Shown here one piece after another: positions 28,401 through 37,424 of a DNA stretch of 64,000 bases. The DNA lies in NCBI RefSeq assembly GCF_014851805.1, contig NZ_JACVAK010000002.1, forward strand, positions 310,001 to 374,000, read 5' to 3'. The notes below the pieces were generated by a model. It was not told the origin of the DNA, did not search any database, and saw nothing but the letters and a program-made list of their open reading frames with translations. Every line of letters begins with the position of its first letter. Positions within the stretch are counted from its first letter, which is position 1. The translations under genes were made by a program, and so were the position numbers. This DNA is from Pseudoxanthomonas sp. PXM02. GTDB lineage: Bacteria; Pseudomonadota; Gammaproteobacteria; Xanthomonadales; Xanthomonadaceae.

Positions 28401-31400
28401 CACCGATGGCGACGCTGTTGTCGGCTTCTGCGGTAGCCAGGTTGCCCAGTGCGACCGAATTGAAGCCGGGCGTGTACGCGCCACCACCGACGGCGACGGA
28501 GTAGTCACCGGAGGCTTCGGTCGGCAGGAAGCCGAAGAACGCACCACCGACGGCGACACTGTTGTCACCGCTGGCGATGGAGTTCGACCCGAGCGCGGTG
28601 CTGTCGTAGTTGCTGGCGACCGCACCGAAGCCCAAGGCCGTCGCGCTGTTTCCGCTGGCCTCGGCGCCATAACCAAACGCCGATGCGCCGAAGTTGGACG
28701 CGCTGCTGTAGCCGCCAATCGCGGTTGCGGCATCGTCCGAGGCGTCGCTGCGGAAACCGACCGCCGTTGACTGGATGCCGGAAGCAGAGGCTTCGGTACC
28801 CACCGCCGAGGAGTAGGCGCCGGATGCCGTTGCACCCGCGCCTACTGCGCTTGCGCCCACGTCGCTGGCGACTGCACCCGCACCGACAGCCGTGGCGTCA
28901 TCCGCGGTCGCTTCGGTGCTAGCGTAGACGGGATTTCCATCTTCATCCAGTACCGGATCGCCGTTCTCATCGAGCACTTGGCGCTGACCGCCCAAGGCGA
29001 TCGAACCAGCGCCGGAGGCCTGCGCGCCTGCGCCATTGGCGACGCTGTTTTCGCCGGTCGCCGTCGCGTTGAAGCCGGTCGCCGTCGCGCCGTTGGCGAT
29101 GGCGAACGCACCGGAGCCCGTTGCCGTCGCGCCGACGCCGTCGGCCAGCGCGGCCGAACCGGACGCCGTGGCGTAGTCGCCATTGGCCACCGCGTCATCC
29201 GAGCCGTCGTTGGCGCCGTTCGCCTTGAAGTAACGCGTGGCGTTCTCCGATGCTTCGGCAACTGCATTCAACTGATCGAGATTCACCGCGTCGGTGCCTT
29301 CCGTGCCAGCAGCCACGTTGGTGATCTGACGCTCGCTACCCACGTCGCCTACCGAGACGGTGTTGTCGCGGTCGGCCGTCGAGTTGGCGCCGAGTGCCAC
29401 GCTGTTGTCGCCCAGCGCCGTGCTGTAGAAACCCACGGCGGTGCTGTTGTCGCCGCTGGCCCACGATTCCGCACCGAGCGCCGTGGCGTAATCGCCGGGC
29501 GCGTAGGAGAAGAAGCCGGCCGCGGTGCTTTCCAGTCCCGAGGCTTCGGCCAGGCTGCCGGCGGCCAGGCTGTAGTCGCCTGCCGCGATCGCGCCGGAAC
29601 CGAACGCCGCCGAGCTGAAGCCGCTGGCCTGCGTGTAGACGAGCAGGCCGAAACCGGGGATCAGGTCCGCCGGCCCGCCGACGGCCACGCTGTAGTCGCC
29701 GGTGGCGCCACTGGCATGGCCGAAGCTGGAGGCGTACGAGCCGGTGGCCGTGCTGCCGTAACCGAACGCCGAGCTGGCCTCGCCACTCGCTTCGCTGAGT
29801 ACGCCGAACGAGGAACTGCCGAGGGCCGACGCCAGGCTGCCGGAGCCGACCGCCGTGGCGCCCAGGCCGGAGGCCACGGTGCTGACGGTGATCGGATTTC
29901 CATCGGCATCGAAGGCATCCACCTGGCCGCCAATGGCGATGCTGGAATCGCCGGTGGCTTCAGCGCTGCTGCCGTTGGCGACACTGTTCGCGCCGGTGGC
30001 GGTGGCGTTGAAGCCGGTGGCGGTGGCGCCGTCGGCCAGCGCGAACGCGCCCGAACCCGTGGCGGTTGCGCCTACGCCATCGGCCACGGCGGCCGAACCG
30101 GACGCGGTTGCGTAGTCGCCGTTCGCCGTTGCGTCGTCAGTGCCATCCTCTTCGCCGTTGGCCTTGAAGTAGCGCGTGGCGTTCTCCGAGGCTTCGGCCA
30201 CCGCGTTGAGCTGATCGAGGTTTACCGCATCGGTGCCCTCGGTTCCCGCCGCCACGTTGGTGATCTGGCGTTCGCTGCCGGCGCTACCGACGGAGACGGT
30301 GTCCTCGCGATCCGCAACCGAGTCGCCACCGATGGCGACGCTGTTGTCGGCTTCTGCGGTAGCCAGGTTGCCCAGTGCGACCGAATTGAAGCCGGGCGTG
30401 TACGCGCCACCACCGACGGCGACGGAGTAGTCACCGGAGGCTTCGGTCGGCAGGAAGCCGAAGAACGCACCACCGACGGCGACACTGTTGTCACCGCTGG
30501 CGATGGAGTTCGACCCGAGCGCGGTGCTGTCGTAGTTGCTGGCGACCGCACCGAAGCCCAAGGCCGTCGCGCTGTTTCCGCTGGCCTCGGCGCCATAACC
30601 AAATGCCGATGCGCCGAAGTTGGACGCGCTGCTGTAACCACCGATTGCCGTTGCGGCATCGTCCGAGGCATCGCTGCGGAAACCGACGGCCGTTGACTGG
30701 ATGCCGGAAGCAGATGCTTCGGTACCCACGGCCGACGAGTAGGCACCGGACGCCGTCGCGCCCGCGCCTACTGCGCTTGCACCGACATCACTGGCGACTG
30801 CACCTGCACCGACAGCTGTGGCGTCATCCGCGGTCGCTTCGGTGCTGGCGTAGACGGGATTTCCATCTTCATCGAGCACCGGATCGCCGTTTTCGTCCAA
30901 TACTTGACGCTGCCCACCCACCGCAACAGCGCCGGATCCCGATGCCTGCGCACCGGCACCACTGGCGACGCTGTTCTCGCCGGTGGCCGTCGCGTTGAAG
31001 CCGGTCGCCGTCGCGCTGTTGGCAATGGCGAACGCGCCGGAGCCCGTTGCTGTCGCACCGACGCCGTCGGCCAGTGCGGCGGAGCCGGATGCCGTGGCGT
31101 AGTCGCCGTTCGCTACGGCGTCATCCGAGCCGTCGTTCGCGCCGTTGGCCTTGAAGTAGCGCGTGGCGTTCTCCGACGCTTCGGCAACTGCGTTCAACTG
31201 ATCGAGATTCACCGCATCGGTGCCTTCCGTGCCGGCCGCCACGTTGGTGATCTGTCGTTCGCTGCCGGCGCTGCCGACGGAAACGGTGTCCTCGCGATCA
31301 GCGACCGAATCGCCACCGAGTGCCACGCTGTTGTCGGCGGTCGCCGATGCCAGGTTGCCGATGGCGGTGGCATTCGTGCCCGGTGCCCATGCGCCGCCAC

Positions 31401-32271
31401 CAACAGCGGTCGAGAAGTCACCCGACGCCTCGGTCGGCAGGAAGCCGAGCAGCGAACCACCCACGGCAACGCTGTTGTAGCCGGAGGCGATGGAGCCGGA
31501 GCCGAGTGCGGTGCTGTCGCCACCGCTGGCATCGGAGCCGTAGCCCACCGCCGTGTCGAAGCTGCCCGATGCATTGGCGAATCCACCGACCGCCACGGTG
31601 GCGATGCCGGTGGCCGTGCTGGTGTGGCCCGCGGCCAATGCCTGCGTACCCGATGCCGTGGACGAACTGCCGAAGGCGCCCGCGTAGGCGCCCGTGGCGC
31701 TGCTGCCGGTGCCCACGGCGCTTGCGCCGGCGCCCGTCGCGTTGGCCTGCGTACCGACTGCCGTCGCGTTCGCGCCGGTCGCATTGCTCTGGCTGCCCAG
31801 CGCGGTCGCGCCCTGCGCGGTCGCGTTGCTGTCGTAGCCCACGGCAGTGGCGTTCACGCCCTTGGCTTCGGCGTAGCCGCCGATCGCCGTCGCGCCCGCC
31901 TTGTTCGCGATGGTCTTGTAGCCGACCGCGACCGCATGGCGGCCGGACGCGTCGACGTTATCACCGCAGGACACGGCGTTCTCGCCGGGCCGGCCATCGA
32001 TGATGGGATTTCCACGCGAGTCCACGCAGAAGGCAGGCCCCGTTCCGATCTGCGGCTTGTCGTTGTGCGGCTGGCCTTTCTGTTTGTCGTGCGCCAGCGC
32101 CGCGCCGAACGGCGCACCTGCAAGCAGGGCCGACACGAGCAGCGTCACTCCCAGGCGCGCACGCACGCGCGCACCGGACGACATCACGCCATGCGCGCGC
32201 CGCGCGAACTCGGAGGCCACCACCAGCATGCCGAGGGAGGGGTTCCACACCTTGCTGTAAATCCTGTTCAT
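25477..32271 (-). CDS. giant trimeric autotransporter adhesin (YadA/Hia-like)
   Basis: The protein has 2264 residues. It opens with an extended signal peptide region (ESPR, MNRIYSKVWNPSLGMLVVASE) and signal core up to about residue 62. Six head modules of about 310-330 residues follow, made of YadA-type repeats (SxAxGxxA, for example TALGFGAVASNYDSTALG). Each ends in a neck, GSERQITNVAAGTEGTDAVN or a variant, near residues 354, 685, 997, 1327, 1657 and 1987. A threonine/alanine-rich stalk and coiled coil lead to the membrane anchor (about 2190-2264, with SVGYSKPIGERASFSIGG). Trimers pass through the outer membrane and mediate adhesion or autoaggregation. AAGGA precedes the ATG. Confidence 0.96.
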   Translation of the reverse strand: MNRIYSKVWNPSLGMLVVASEFARRAHGVMSSGARVRARLGVTLLVSALLAGAPFGAALAHDKQKGQPHNDKPQIGTGPAFCVDSRGNPIIDGRPGENAVSCGDNVDASGRHAVAVGYKTIANKAGATAIGGYAEAKGVNATAVGYDSNATAQGATALGSQSNATGANATAVGTQANATGAGASAVGTGSSATGAYAGAFGSSSTASGTQALAAGHTSTATGIATVAVGGFANASGSFDTAVGYGSDASGGDSTALGSGSIASGYNSVAVGGSLLGFLPTEASGDFSTAVGGGAWAPGTNATAIGNLASATADNSVALGGDSVADREDTVSVGSAGSERQITNVAAGTEGTDAVNLDQLNAVAEASENATRYFKANGANDGSDDAVANGDYATASGSAALADGVGATATGSGAFAIANSATATGFNATATGENSVASGAGAQASGSGAVAVGGQRQVLDENGDPVLDEDGNPVYASTEATADDATAVGAGAVASDVGASAVGAGATASGAYSSAVGTEASASGIQSTAVGFRSDASDDAATAIGGYSSASNFGASAFGYGAEASGNSATALGFGAVASNYDSTALGSNSIASGDNSVAVGGAFFGFLPTEASGDYSVAVGGGAYTPGFNSVALGNLATAEADNSVAIGGDSVADREDTVSVGSAGSERQITNVAAGTEGTDAVNLDQLNAVAEASENATRYFKANGEEDGTDDATANGDYATASGSAAVADGVGATATGSGAFALADGATATGFNATATGANSVANGSSAEATGDSSIAIGGQVDAFDADGNPITVSTVASGLGATAVGSGSLASALGSSSFGVLSEASGEASSAFGYGSTATGSYASSFGHASGATGDYSVAVGGPADLIPGFGLLVYTQASGFSSAAFGSGAIAAGDYSLAAGSLAEASGLESTAAGFFSYAPGDYATALGAESWASGDNSTAVGFYSTALGDNSVALGANSTADRDNTVSVGDVGSERQITNVAAGTEGTDAVNLDQLNAVAEASENATRYFKANGANDGSDDAVANGDYATASGSAALADGVGATATGSGAFAIANGATATGFNATATGENSVANGAGAQASGAGSIALGGQRQVLDENGDPVLDEDGNPVYASTEATADDATAVGAGAVASDVGASAVGAGATASGAYSSAVGTEASASGIQSTAVGFRSDASDDAATAIGGYSSASNFGASAFGYGAEASGNSATALGFGAVASNYDSTALGSNSIASGDNSVAVGGAFFGFLPTEASGDYSVAVGGGAYTPGFNSVALGNLATAEADNSVAIGGDSVADREDTVSVGSAGSERQITNVAAGTEGTDAVNLDQLNAVAEASENATRYFKANGAGDGSDDATANGDYATASGSAALADGVGATATGSGAFAIANGATATGFNATATGENSVANGAGAQANGAGAVAVGGQRQLFDENGDPLLDEDGNPVYASTEATADDATAIGAGAIAGEVGASAVGAGANASGAYSTALGTEASASETQSTAVGFRSSAGGLASTTVGGYSSAGGDFASAFGYGADAAGSGATAVGEAASAGGEESTAVGGTTFFGLINTRASGTGSSAFGNGAWATGEYSTALGHNSYADGDDSVAVGVNSVAAATNSVAIGANSWNDRDNTVSVGDVGAERQVTNVAAGTEGTDAVNLDQLNALAEASENATRYFKANGAGDGSDDATANGDYATATGSAALADGTGATATGSGAFALADGATATGFNATASGTNSVASGTGAQAAGAGSVAVGGQRQLFDDNGDPLLDEDGNPVYASTEATADDATALGAGAVASDSGATATGAGATASGAYATATGTESSASGLQATATGFRSDASGDGSAAVGSYSNASALGASAIGYGAEASQENATALGFGAVASNYDSTALGSNAVASGDNSVAVGGAFFGFLPTEASGDYSVAVGGGAYTPGFNAVALGNLATAEADNSVAIGGDSVADREDTVSVGSAGSERQITNVAAGTQATDAVNLSQLSSVASSLGGGAGFSGGMFIAPSYTIQGTTYNNVGAAFTAVDAKLNELYGMYNGSTSGTTTASASAAPPTQASQGQVTGDTASTNAGGTAGAGGNASTPTRGTATTTDTAGSGAVASGQPAVAAPTDATATADVPAAAASYADAGDANTLSSAQSYTDQSSASTLASAKAYADFQVKALEDDFNAFRGDVDRRFSEQDRRLDRMGAMSSAMLNMAINAAGSRSPRGRVAVGAGWQNGENALSVGYSKPIGERASFSIGGAFSGDEKSAGVGFGIDL
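28227..28677. repeat. copy A of an exact 451-bp repeat inside the adhesin gene
   Basis: This segment is identical, base by base, to 30153-30603 (offset 1926 bp, 642 codons, in frame). It encodes a neck plus most of the adjoining head. Divergence outside the block is clear, which points to recent gene conversion or duplication. Confidence 0.95.
30153..30603. repeat. copy B of the exact 451-bp repeat inside the adhesin gene
   Basis: This is the partner of 28227-28677. Similarity continues with scattered substitutions for several hundred bases to the right of both copies, so two whole modules are close paralogues. Confidence 0.95.
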
Positions 32272-32874
32272 GGATCACGTCCTTCATCTGTGTTTTCGGG
32301 GGAATACGACAGCGCCATGCCTTGCTGCGGCACGGGGATTCGAAGCGGACTACGTCAGGGGAAAAGACAACAGGGCCGGCGACAGGGGAGACGCGCGGCC
32401 GCGTTGCACGAAGCGCTGGATAGGAAGATGACGAGAGAGTGAGTTCCGTGCCGTTGGCCGCGAACATGGCGCGGCGTGCGCGAGCGAAGTGACGCAGGCG
32501 TGGTGCCAATCGAAAGGCGTGCAAGTGAAGCAGTGAAACAAAAAATCGCGTTGGCGAAAGATTTCCGCATTCCCCATCCCCTCATCCCGAGATGACGCTC
32601 AACAACTCCGTGTGATCGAACACTACAACCGCGTTGTGCAATTTGCGAGAGATTTGCTACGTTCGTATCAACGCGATGAAACCGCTGAAAACAAGGCGTT
32701 AACGCCATGTGTAGATGGTGTGTAGAGCGTGTAGTCGCCGCGTGAAGAGTGTCGTGACAAGTAAACAGGGGTACATGCACGACCCGCTTGAAATGGAGGT
32801 CGCAAGTCGTTGAGTAAGCACGTCGTAAACGGGTTACCCAGTTCGTTCATCCTTGTAGACATGGAGTAGTTCAA
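32272..32874. promoter_or_regulatory. divergent regulatory region between adhesin and S8 protease
   Basis: This 603-bp gap holds no convincing gene and is AT-richer than its surroundings. It must carry both divergent promoters. Visible items are three closely spaced GTGTAG motifs (about 32707-32732), a GTGT-N6-ACAC inverted pair near 32612, and A/T-rich tracts. No -35/-10 pair stands out. Confidence 0.5.
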
Positions 32875-34674
32875 GTGAATCAGAAATCCTCATCTCGCAT
32901 TTCGCGTCGTCGTCCCCTTGTTGCTGCACTCGCCGCAATCGTCACATTCGGAGCCTTCGCGGCGACCGCGTCCGCAGGCGATGTCAGCACCGCCGGACTG
33001 CGCGACGGTGAAACCTACGACCGGTTCATCGTGAAGTACCGTGACGGCAGTACGGCGCGTGCGAGCAGCGCCTCCCTGCAGCGTTCGCTGGTCGGCGCGG
33101 TGTCGCGCGCTGCGCTTGGACCCGCGAACGGAAAAGCCGTGAGCGCCGCGAAGCTGCGCCGCCTCGGCATCGGCGCCGAACTGGTGCAGACCTCGCGCAA
33201 GCTGGATCGCGTGGAGGCGGAGAGCCTGTTGCGCCAGCTGGCGACCGATCCCGACGTGGAGTTCGTCGAGGTCGATGCGCGCCGCTACGCGCGCCTGGTG
33301 CCGAACGACACCTACTACAACCAGTATCAGTGGCATTTCAAGGATCCGGTCGGCGGCATCAACCTGCCGGCGGCGTGGGACAGTGCGACCGGTGCGGGCG
33401 TCGTCGTCGCCGTGCTGGATACCGGCATCACGACGCACAGCGATCTGGATGCGAACATCCTGCCGGGCTACGACTTCATCAGCGACACCTTCGTCTCGCG
33501 CGACGGTGACGGGCGCGATGCGAATCCGCGCGACGAAGGCGACTGGAACCCGGTCGCGGGCGAGTGCTACACCGGTTCGCCGGTGCAGGACAGCAGCTGG
33601 CACGGCACGCACGTGGCCGGCACGGTGGCGGAAGTGACCAACAATGCGAAGGGCATGGCGGGCGGCGCGTTCAACGCCAAGGTCGTGCCGGCGCGCGTGC
33701 TCGGTCGCTGCGGCGGCTACACGTCCGACATTTCAGACGCGGTGATCTGGGCCTCCGGCGGCACCGTGGCGGGCGTGCCCGCGAACGCCAATCCGGCCGA
33801 AGTCATCAACCTCAGCCTGGGCGGATCGGGTGCGTGCAGCGCGGTCGAGCAGAACGCGTTCAACATCGCGATCGCCAACGGCAGCACGGTGGTCGTGGCA
33901 GCGGGTAACGATGCAAGCAACGTCAGCGGGTTCTCGCCCGGCAACTGCACCGGTGTGATCACGGTGGGCGCGACGCGCATCACCGGCGGCATCGCCTCGT
34001 ATTCCAACTACGGTGCGCGCATCGACATCTCCGCACCAGGCGGTGGCGGCGGCGTGGACGGCAACCCGGGCGGCTACGTCTGGTCGACCGGCAACGATGG
34101 TGCGACGGTCCCCGCAGGCGAGACGTACTTCGGCATGGGCGGCACGTCGATGGCAGCGCCACACGTGGCCGCGGTCGTCGCGCTGATGCAGAGCGTGGCG
34201 GAAACGCCACTGACGCCGGCGCAGGTACTGGCCACGCTGAAGTCGACCGCGCGTCCGTTCCCGGTCGCGCCGCCGGCGAACCGGCCCATCGGTGCCGGCA
34301 TCGTGAATGCCGCGGCGGCCGTGCAGGCAGTCATCGGTGGCGGCGAGCCGCCCACGGCGACCGTGCTGACCAACAACGTTGCCGTCGGTGGCAACACGGG
34401 CGCGAAGGATGCCGTGGTGCAGTACGCGCTGGTGGTGCCGGCAGGCGCACGCAACCTGTCGTTCATCAGCTTCGGCGGCAGTGGCAATGCCGATGTCTAC
34501 GTGAAGTTCGGCAGCGCGGCCACGGCGACGAACTACGACCTGCGTTCGGTGCGGCCGGGCAACAACGACGTGGTGAACATCGCGACGCCGCAGGCGGGCA
34601 CGTATTACGTGTCGCTGGTCGGCAAGACGAAGTTCTCCGGCGTCAGCGTGCGCGGCAGCTTCACCGCACCCTGA
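32875..34674 (+). CDS. secreted subtilisin-like serine protease (S8) with C-terminal PPC domain
   Basis: The protein has 599 residues. A signal peptide with a twin-basic start (RISRRRPLVAALAAI...) is followed by an I9-type propeptide (about 45-135) and the catalytic domain. The triad is D182 (VAVLDTGI), H243 (SSWHGTHVAGT) and S425 (GGTSMAAPHVA). A pre-peptidase C-terminal domain follows (about 490-599). Such enzymes are classic T2SS cargo in xanthomonads, and the position inside the T2SS locus supports that. The start is GTG with GGAG nine bases upstream. A strong terminator follows. Confidence 0.95.
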   Translation: MNQKSSSRISRRRPLVAALAAIVTFGAFAATASAGDVSTAGLRDGETYDRFIVKYRDGSTARASSASLQRSLVGAVSRAALGPANGKAVSAAKLRRLGIGAELVQTSRKLDRVEAESLLRQLATDPDVEFVEVDARRYARLVPNDTYYNQYQWHFKDPVGGINLPAAWDSATGAGVVVAVLDTGITTHSDLDANILPGYDFISDTFVSRDGDGRDANPRDEGDWNPVAGECYTGSPVQDSSWHGTHVAGTVAEVTNNAKGMAGGAFNAKVVPARVLGRCGGYTSDISDAVIWASGGTVAGVPANANPAEVINLSLGGSGACSAVEQNAFNIAIANGSTVVVAAGNDASNVSGFSPGNCTGVITVGATRITGGIASYSNYGARIDISAPGGGGGVDGNPGGYVWSTGNDGATVPAGETYFGMGGTSMAAPHVAAVVALMQSVAETPLTPAQVLATLKSTARPFPVAPPANRPIGAGIVNAAAAVQAVIGGGEPPTATVLTNNVAVGGNTGAKDAVVQYALVVPAGARNLSFISFGGSGNADVYVKFGSAATATNYDLRSVRPGNNDVVNIATPQAGTYYVSLVGKTKFSGVSVRGSFTAP

Positions 34675-34696
34675 CGTACTGCGCCATGGCGGCATC

Positions 34697-34726
34697 GCGG
34701 CCCCGGGAGACCGGGGCCGCTTCGTT
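34697..34726 (+). terminator. Rho-independent terminator of the S8 protease gene
   Basis: A perfect 10-bp stem GCGGCCCCGG / CCGGGGCCGC with loop GAGA is followed by TTCGTT. Confidence 0.85.
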
Positions 34727-34802
34727 CCGGAGCGTGATGCCCGCGCATGACGCTGGCTGGGGTAATACGGTAAGTTGGCGCATTCCCTCTCTCGCTGCCG
34801 GC

Positions 34803-36017
34803 ATGCCGCTCTACCGCTACAAGGCCCTCAACGCGCACGGTGAAATGCTGGATGGCCAGATGGAGGCCGCCAGCGATGCCGAGGTCGTCGCGCGCTTGCA
34901 GGAACAGGGGCATCTTCCGGTCGAAGCGGCCCTGGCCGTCGCCGGCGGTGGGCGCAGCCTGGGGCAGTTGTGGCGGCCGAACGCATTCGCGGGCGACCGG
35001 CTGGTGCAGTTCACCCAGCAGCTGGCCACCCTGCTGAGTGCGGGCCAGCCGCTGGACCGTGCGCTGGGCATCCTGCTGGACCTGCCGGAGGACGAGAAGG
35101 CGCGGCGGGTCATCACCGACATCCGCGATGCCGTACGCGGTGGCGCACCCTTGTCCACGGCGCTGGATCGGCAACACGGCCTGTTCTCGCGGCTGTACAT
35201 CAACATGGTGCGCGCAGGTGAAGCCGGCGGCAGCCTGCACGACACGCTGCAGCGGCTCGGCGATTACCTGGAACGCAGCCGGGCGCTGAAGGGGCGCGTG
35301 GTCAACGCACTGGTGTATCCGGCGATCCTGCTGGTCGTGGTGGGTTTCGCGCTGCTGTTCCTGCTGGGTTACGTGGTGCCGCAGTTCGCGGTGATGTACG
35401 AGAGCCTGGATGTCGCGCTGCCCTGGTTCACCCGTGGCGTACTTTGGGTGGGCGCTTTCGTGCGCGATTTCTGGTTCTTGCTGATCGCAGTGCCGGCACT
35501 GGCCCTGTTGTGGTTCGACCGCCGCCGCCGCGATCCCGCGTTCCGCGGCCGACTGGATGCCTGGTTGCTCGGACGGCCGCTGGCGGGTCCGTTACTGGCC
35601 CGCCTGGAAACGGCGCGGCTGGCGCGCACGCTGGGCACGCTGCTCAAGAACGGCGTGCCGCTGCTGACCGCGTTGGGCATCGCCCGCAACGTCCTGGGCA
35701 ACCGTGCGCTGGCGGCCGACGTGGACGTGGCCGCCGAGGACGTGAAGAACGGCCACGGCCTGTCGGCGTCGCTCGGCAAGGGCAAGCGCTTCCCGCGGCT
35801 GGCCCTGCAGATGATCCAGGTGGGCGAGGAATCGGGCGCCCTCGACACCATGCTGCTTAAGACCGCCGAAACCTTCGAGCAGGAAACCGCTCAGGTGCTC
35901 GACCGTATGCTGGCCGCCCTCGTTCCCGCCATCACGCTGATCCTGGCGGCAGTGGTCGGGGTCGTCATCGTCGCCGTGCTGGTCCCGCTGTACGATCTGA
36001 CCGGCGCCATCAACTGA
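34803..36017 (+). CDS. gspF: type II secretion inner-membrane platform protein GspF
   Basis: The protein has 404 residues with two T2SSF domains and three membrane segments near 170, 220 and 375. It opens with the conserved MPLYRYKALNAHGEMLDGQ. It anchors the assembly platform and contacts GspE and GspL. It is the first gene of the F-to-D operon. No good Shine-Dalgarno precedes the ATG, and A/T-rich boxes (TAATAC, TAAGTT, about 34763-34777) may be promoter elements. Confidence 0.95.
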   Translation: MPLYRYKALNAHGEMLDGQMEAASDAEVVARLQEQGHLPVEAALAVAGGGRSLGQLWRPNAFAGDRLVQFTQQLATLLSAGQPLDRALGILLDLPEDEKARRVITDIRDAVRGGAPLSTALDRQHGLFSRLYINMVRAGEAGGSLHDTLQRLGDYLERSRALKGRVVNALVYPAILLVVVGFALLFLLGYVVPQFAVMYESLDVALPWFTRGVLWVGAFVRDFWFLLIAVPALALLWFDRRRRDPAFRGRLDAWLLGRPLAGPLLARLETARLARTLGTLLKNGVPLLTALGIARNVLGNRALAADVDVAAEDVKNGHGLSASLGKGKRFPRLALQMIQVGEESGALDTMLLKTAETFEQETAQVLDRMLAALVPAITLILAAVVGVVIVAVLVPLYDLTGAIN

Positions 36018-36040
36018 GTCTCACCGGAGAGTCCACCATC

Positions 36041-36475
36041 ATGTCCCGCATGCGCCCGATGACCGCGTTCCCGTCCCCGCGTTCCCAGCAGGGTTTCAGT
36101 CTGCTCGAGATCATCATCGTGCTGGTGCTGATCGGCGGGATCCTGGTACTGGTGGGCAGCCGCGTGATGGGCGGCGCCGACAGCGGCAAGGTCAAGCTGG
36201 CGCAGTCGCAGATACAGACGCTGGCGGGCAAGGTCGAAACCTACCAACTGGACACCGGCCGCTATCCGGCGCAGTTGTCCGACCTGGTCACCAACACCGG
36301 CAACGCGCCCGGATGGCTGGGACCGTACGCAAAGGAAAGCGAGTTGCAGGATCCATGGAAGACGCCCATCGAGTACCGCATCCCGGGCGAAGCGCAGCGC
36401 TTCGACCTGGTCAGCCTGGGCGCCGACGGCAAAGCCGGTGGCGACAGCGTCAACGCGGACATCAAGAACGAATAA
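36041..36475 (+). CDS. gspG: major pseudopilin GspG
   Basis: The protein has 144 residues. A prepilin leader is cleaved by GspO/PilD after QQG, before FSLLEIIIVLVLIG, with Glu at +5. The C-terminal calcium-binding region (LGADGKAGGDSVNADI) matches GspG. It polymerises into the pseudopilus that pushes substrates through the secretin. GGAG precedes the ATG at good spacing. A later ATG (residue 7) would also give a normal leader. Confidence 0.96.
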   Translation: MSRMRPMTAFPSPRSQQGFSLLEIIIVLVLIGGILVLVGSRVMGGADSGKVKLAQSQIQTLAGKVETYQLDTGRYPAQLSDLVTNTGNAPGWLGPYAKESELQDPWKTPIEYRIPGEAQRFDLVSLGADGKAGGDSVNADIKNE

Positions 36476-36492
36476 CCGCGACGTCCGCCTTC

Positions 36493-37002
36493 GTGGTCCG
36501 CCGCGTCGCCATCGCGCACCTGCCGGCCTCGAAGCCTGTCGCCGCGCGCGCGCACGTCGCCGGCTTCACGCTGCTTGAAACACTGCTGGTCATGGCGCTG
36601 ATGGCGGCGGCGATGCTGCTCGCCGCGATGGCGTTCACCGGTGGCATGGACGGCATGCGGCTGCGGTCGGAATCCAAGGAGATCGCGGCACAGCTGCGCT
36701 ACACGCGGGCGCGCGCCATCGCGACCGGGCAGCCGCAACTCTTCCGCATCGATCCGCGTGCGCATGCGTGGGAAGCCGCCGGCGATCGTCAGGGCGAGAT
36801 CGACGGTTCGCTGTCCGTCCGTTTCACCGGCGTGCGCGAAGCACAGGTGCGTGCCGGCGAGGGCGCCATCCTGTTTTTTCCTGACGGTGGATCCACCGGA
36901 GGCCGCGTCACCCTGGCCGTGGGCACCGCGGCCTGGAGCATCGATGTGGCTTGGTTGACTGGGGAAACCCGCCTGCTGCGTGACGAGGTGCAGGCGCCAT
37001 GA
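36493..37002 (+). CDS. gspH: minor pseudopilin GspH
   Basis: The protein has 169 residues from the GTG at 36493. The prepilin site lies between HVAG and FTLLETLLVMALM, after a long 24-residue leader. The GspH globular part includes LRYTRARAIATGQPQLFRID. It is a minor pseudopilin of the pilus tip or shaft. No ATG is available between the gspG stop and the cleavage site. The stop overlaps the gspI start by four bases. Confidence 0.88.
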   Translation: MVRRVAIAHLPASKPVAARAHVAGFTLLETLLVMALMAAAMLLAAMAFTGGMDGMRLRSESKEIAAQLRYTRARAIATGQPQLFRIDPRAHAWEAAGDRQGEIDGSLSVRFTGVREAQVRAGEGAILFFPDGGSTGGRVTLAVGTAAWSIDVAWLTGETRLLRDEVQAP

Positions 37003-37424
37003 CGTCGCCGAACCGCCAGCGTGGCTTCACGCTGCTCGAAGTCATCGTCGCCTTCGCCCTGCTGGCGCTCGCACTGAGCCTGCTGCTCGGATCGCTGTCC
37101 GGCGCGAGCCGGCAGGTACGCGATTCCGCGGACAGCAGTCGTGCCACGCTGCACGCGCAGTCGTTGCTGGCGCAACTGGGCGCGGGCGAAGTGTTGCAGC
37201 CAGGCCGGCAGGAAGGCAGCTTCGAAGGTGACCGCTATCGGTGGCAACTCGACGTGGCCCCGTTCGCCGATCCGCTCGCGGCGCGGGCGCAGCTCGACCC
37301 GGGCGCACCACAGCTGCTCGACGTGCACCTGACGATGCGCTGGGGTGACCAACCGGGACAGGCGATGCAGTGGCGCACGCTGCGGCTGGCGCCGCGCGAC
37401 GTCAACCAGGCGGTGATGCCGTGA
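36999..37424 (+). CDS. gspI: minor pseudopilin GspI
   Basis: The protein has 141 residues. A short leader MTSPNRQRG is cleaved before FTLLEVIVAFALLALALSL. GspI starts the I-J-K tip complex that primes pseudopilus assembly. ATGA overlap with gspH and GTGA overlap with gspJ indicate coupled translation. Confidence 0.92.
   Translation: MTSPNRQRGFTLLEVIVAFALLALALSLLLGSLSGASRQVRDSADSSRATLHAQSLLAQLGAGEVLQPGRQEGSFEGDRYRWQLDVAPFADPLAARAQLDPGAPQLLDVHLTMRWGDQPGQAMQWRTLRLAPRDVNQAVMP

Noticed and set aside
25477..32271. CRISPR-like array suggested by dense short repeats
   Set aside because: The repeats are in-frame protein-coding head repeats of variable spacing, without constant repeat/spacer structure.
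25951..32442. Long plus-strand frames opposite the adhesin gene
   Set aside because: They mirror the repeats of the adhesin gene; no signal, start or domain supports them.
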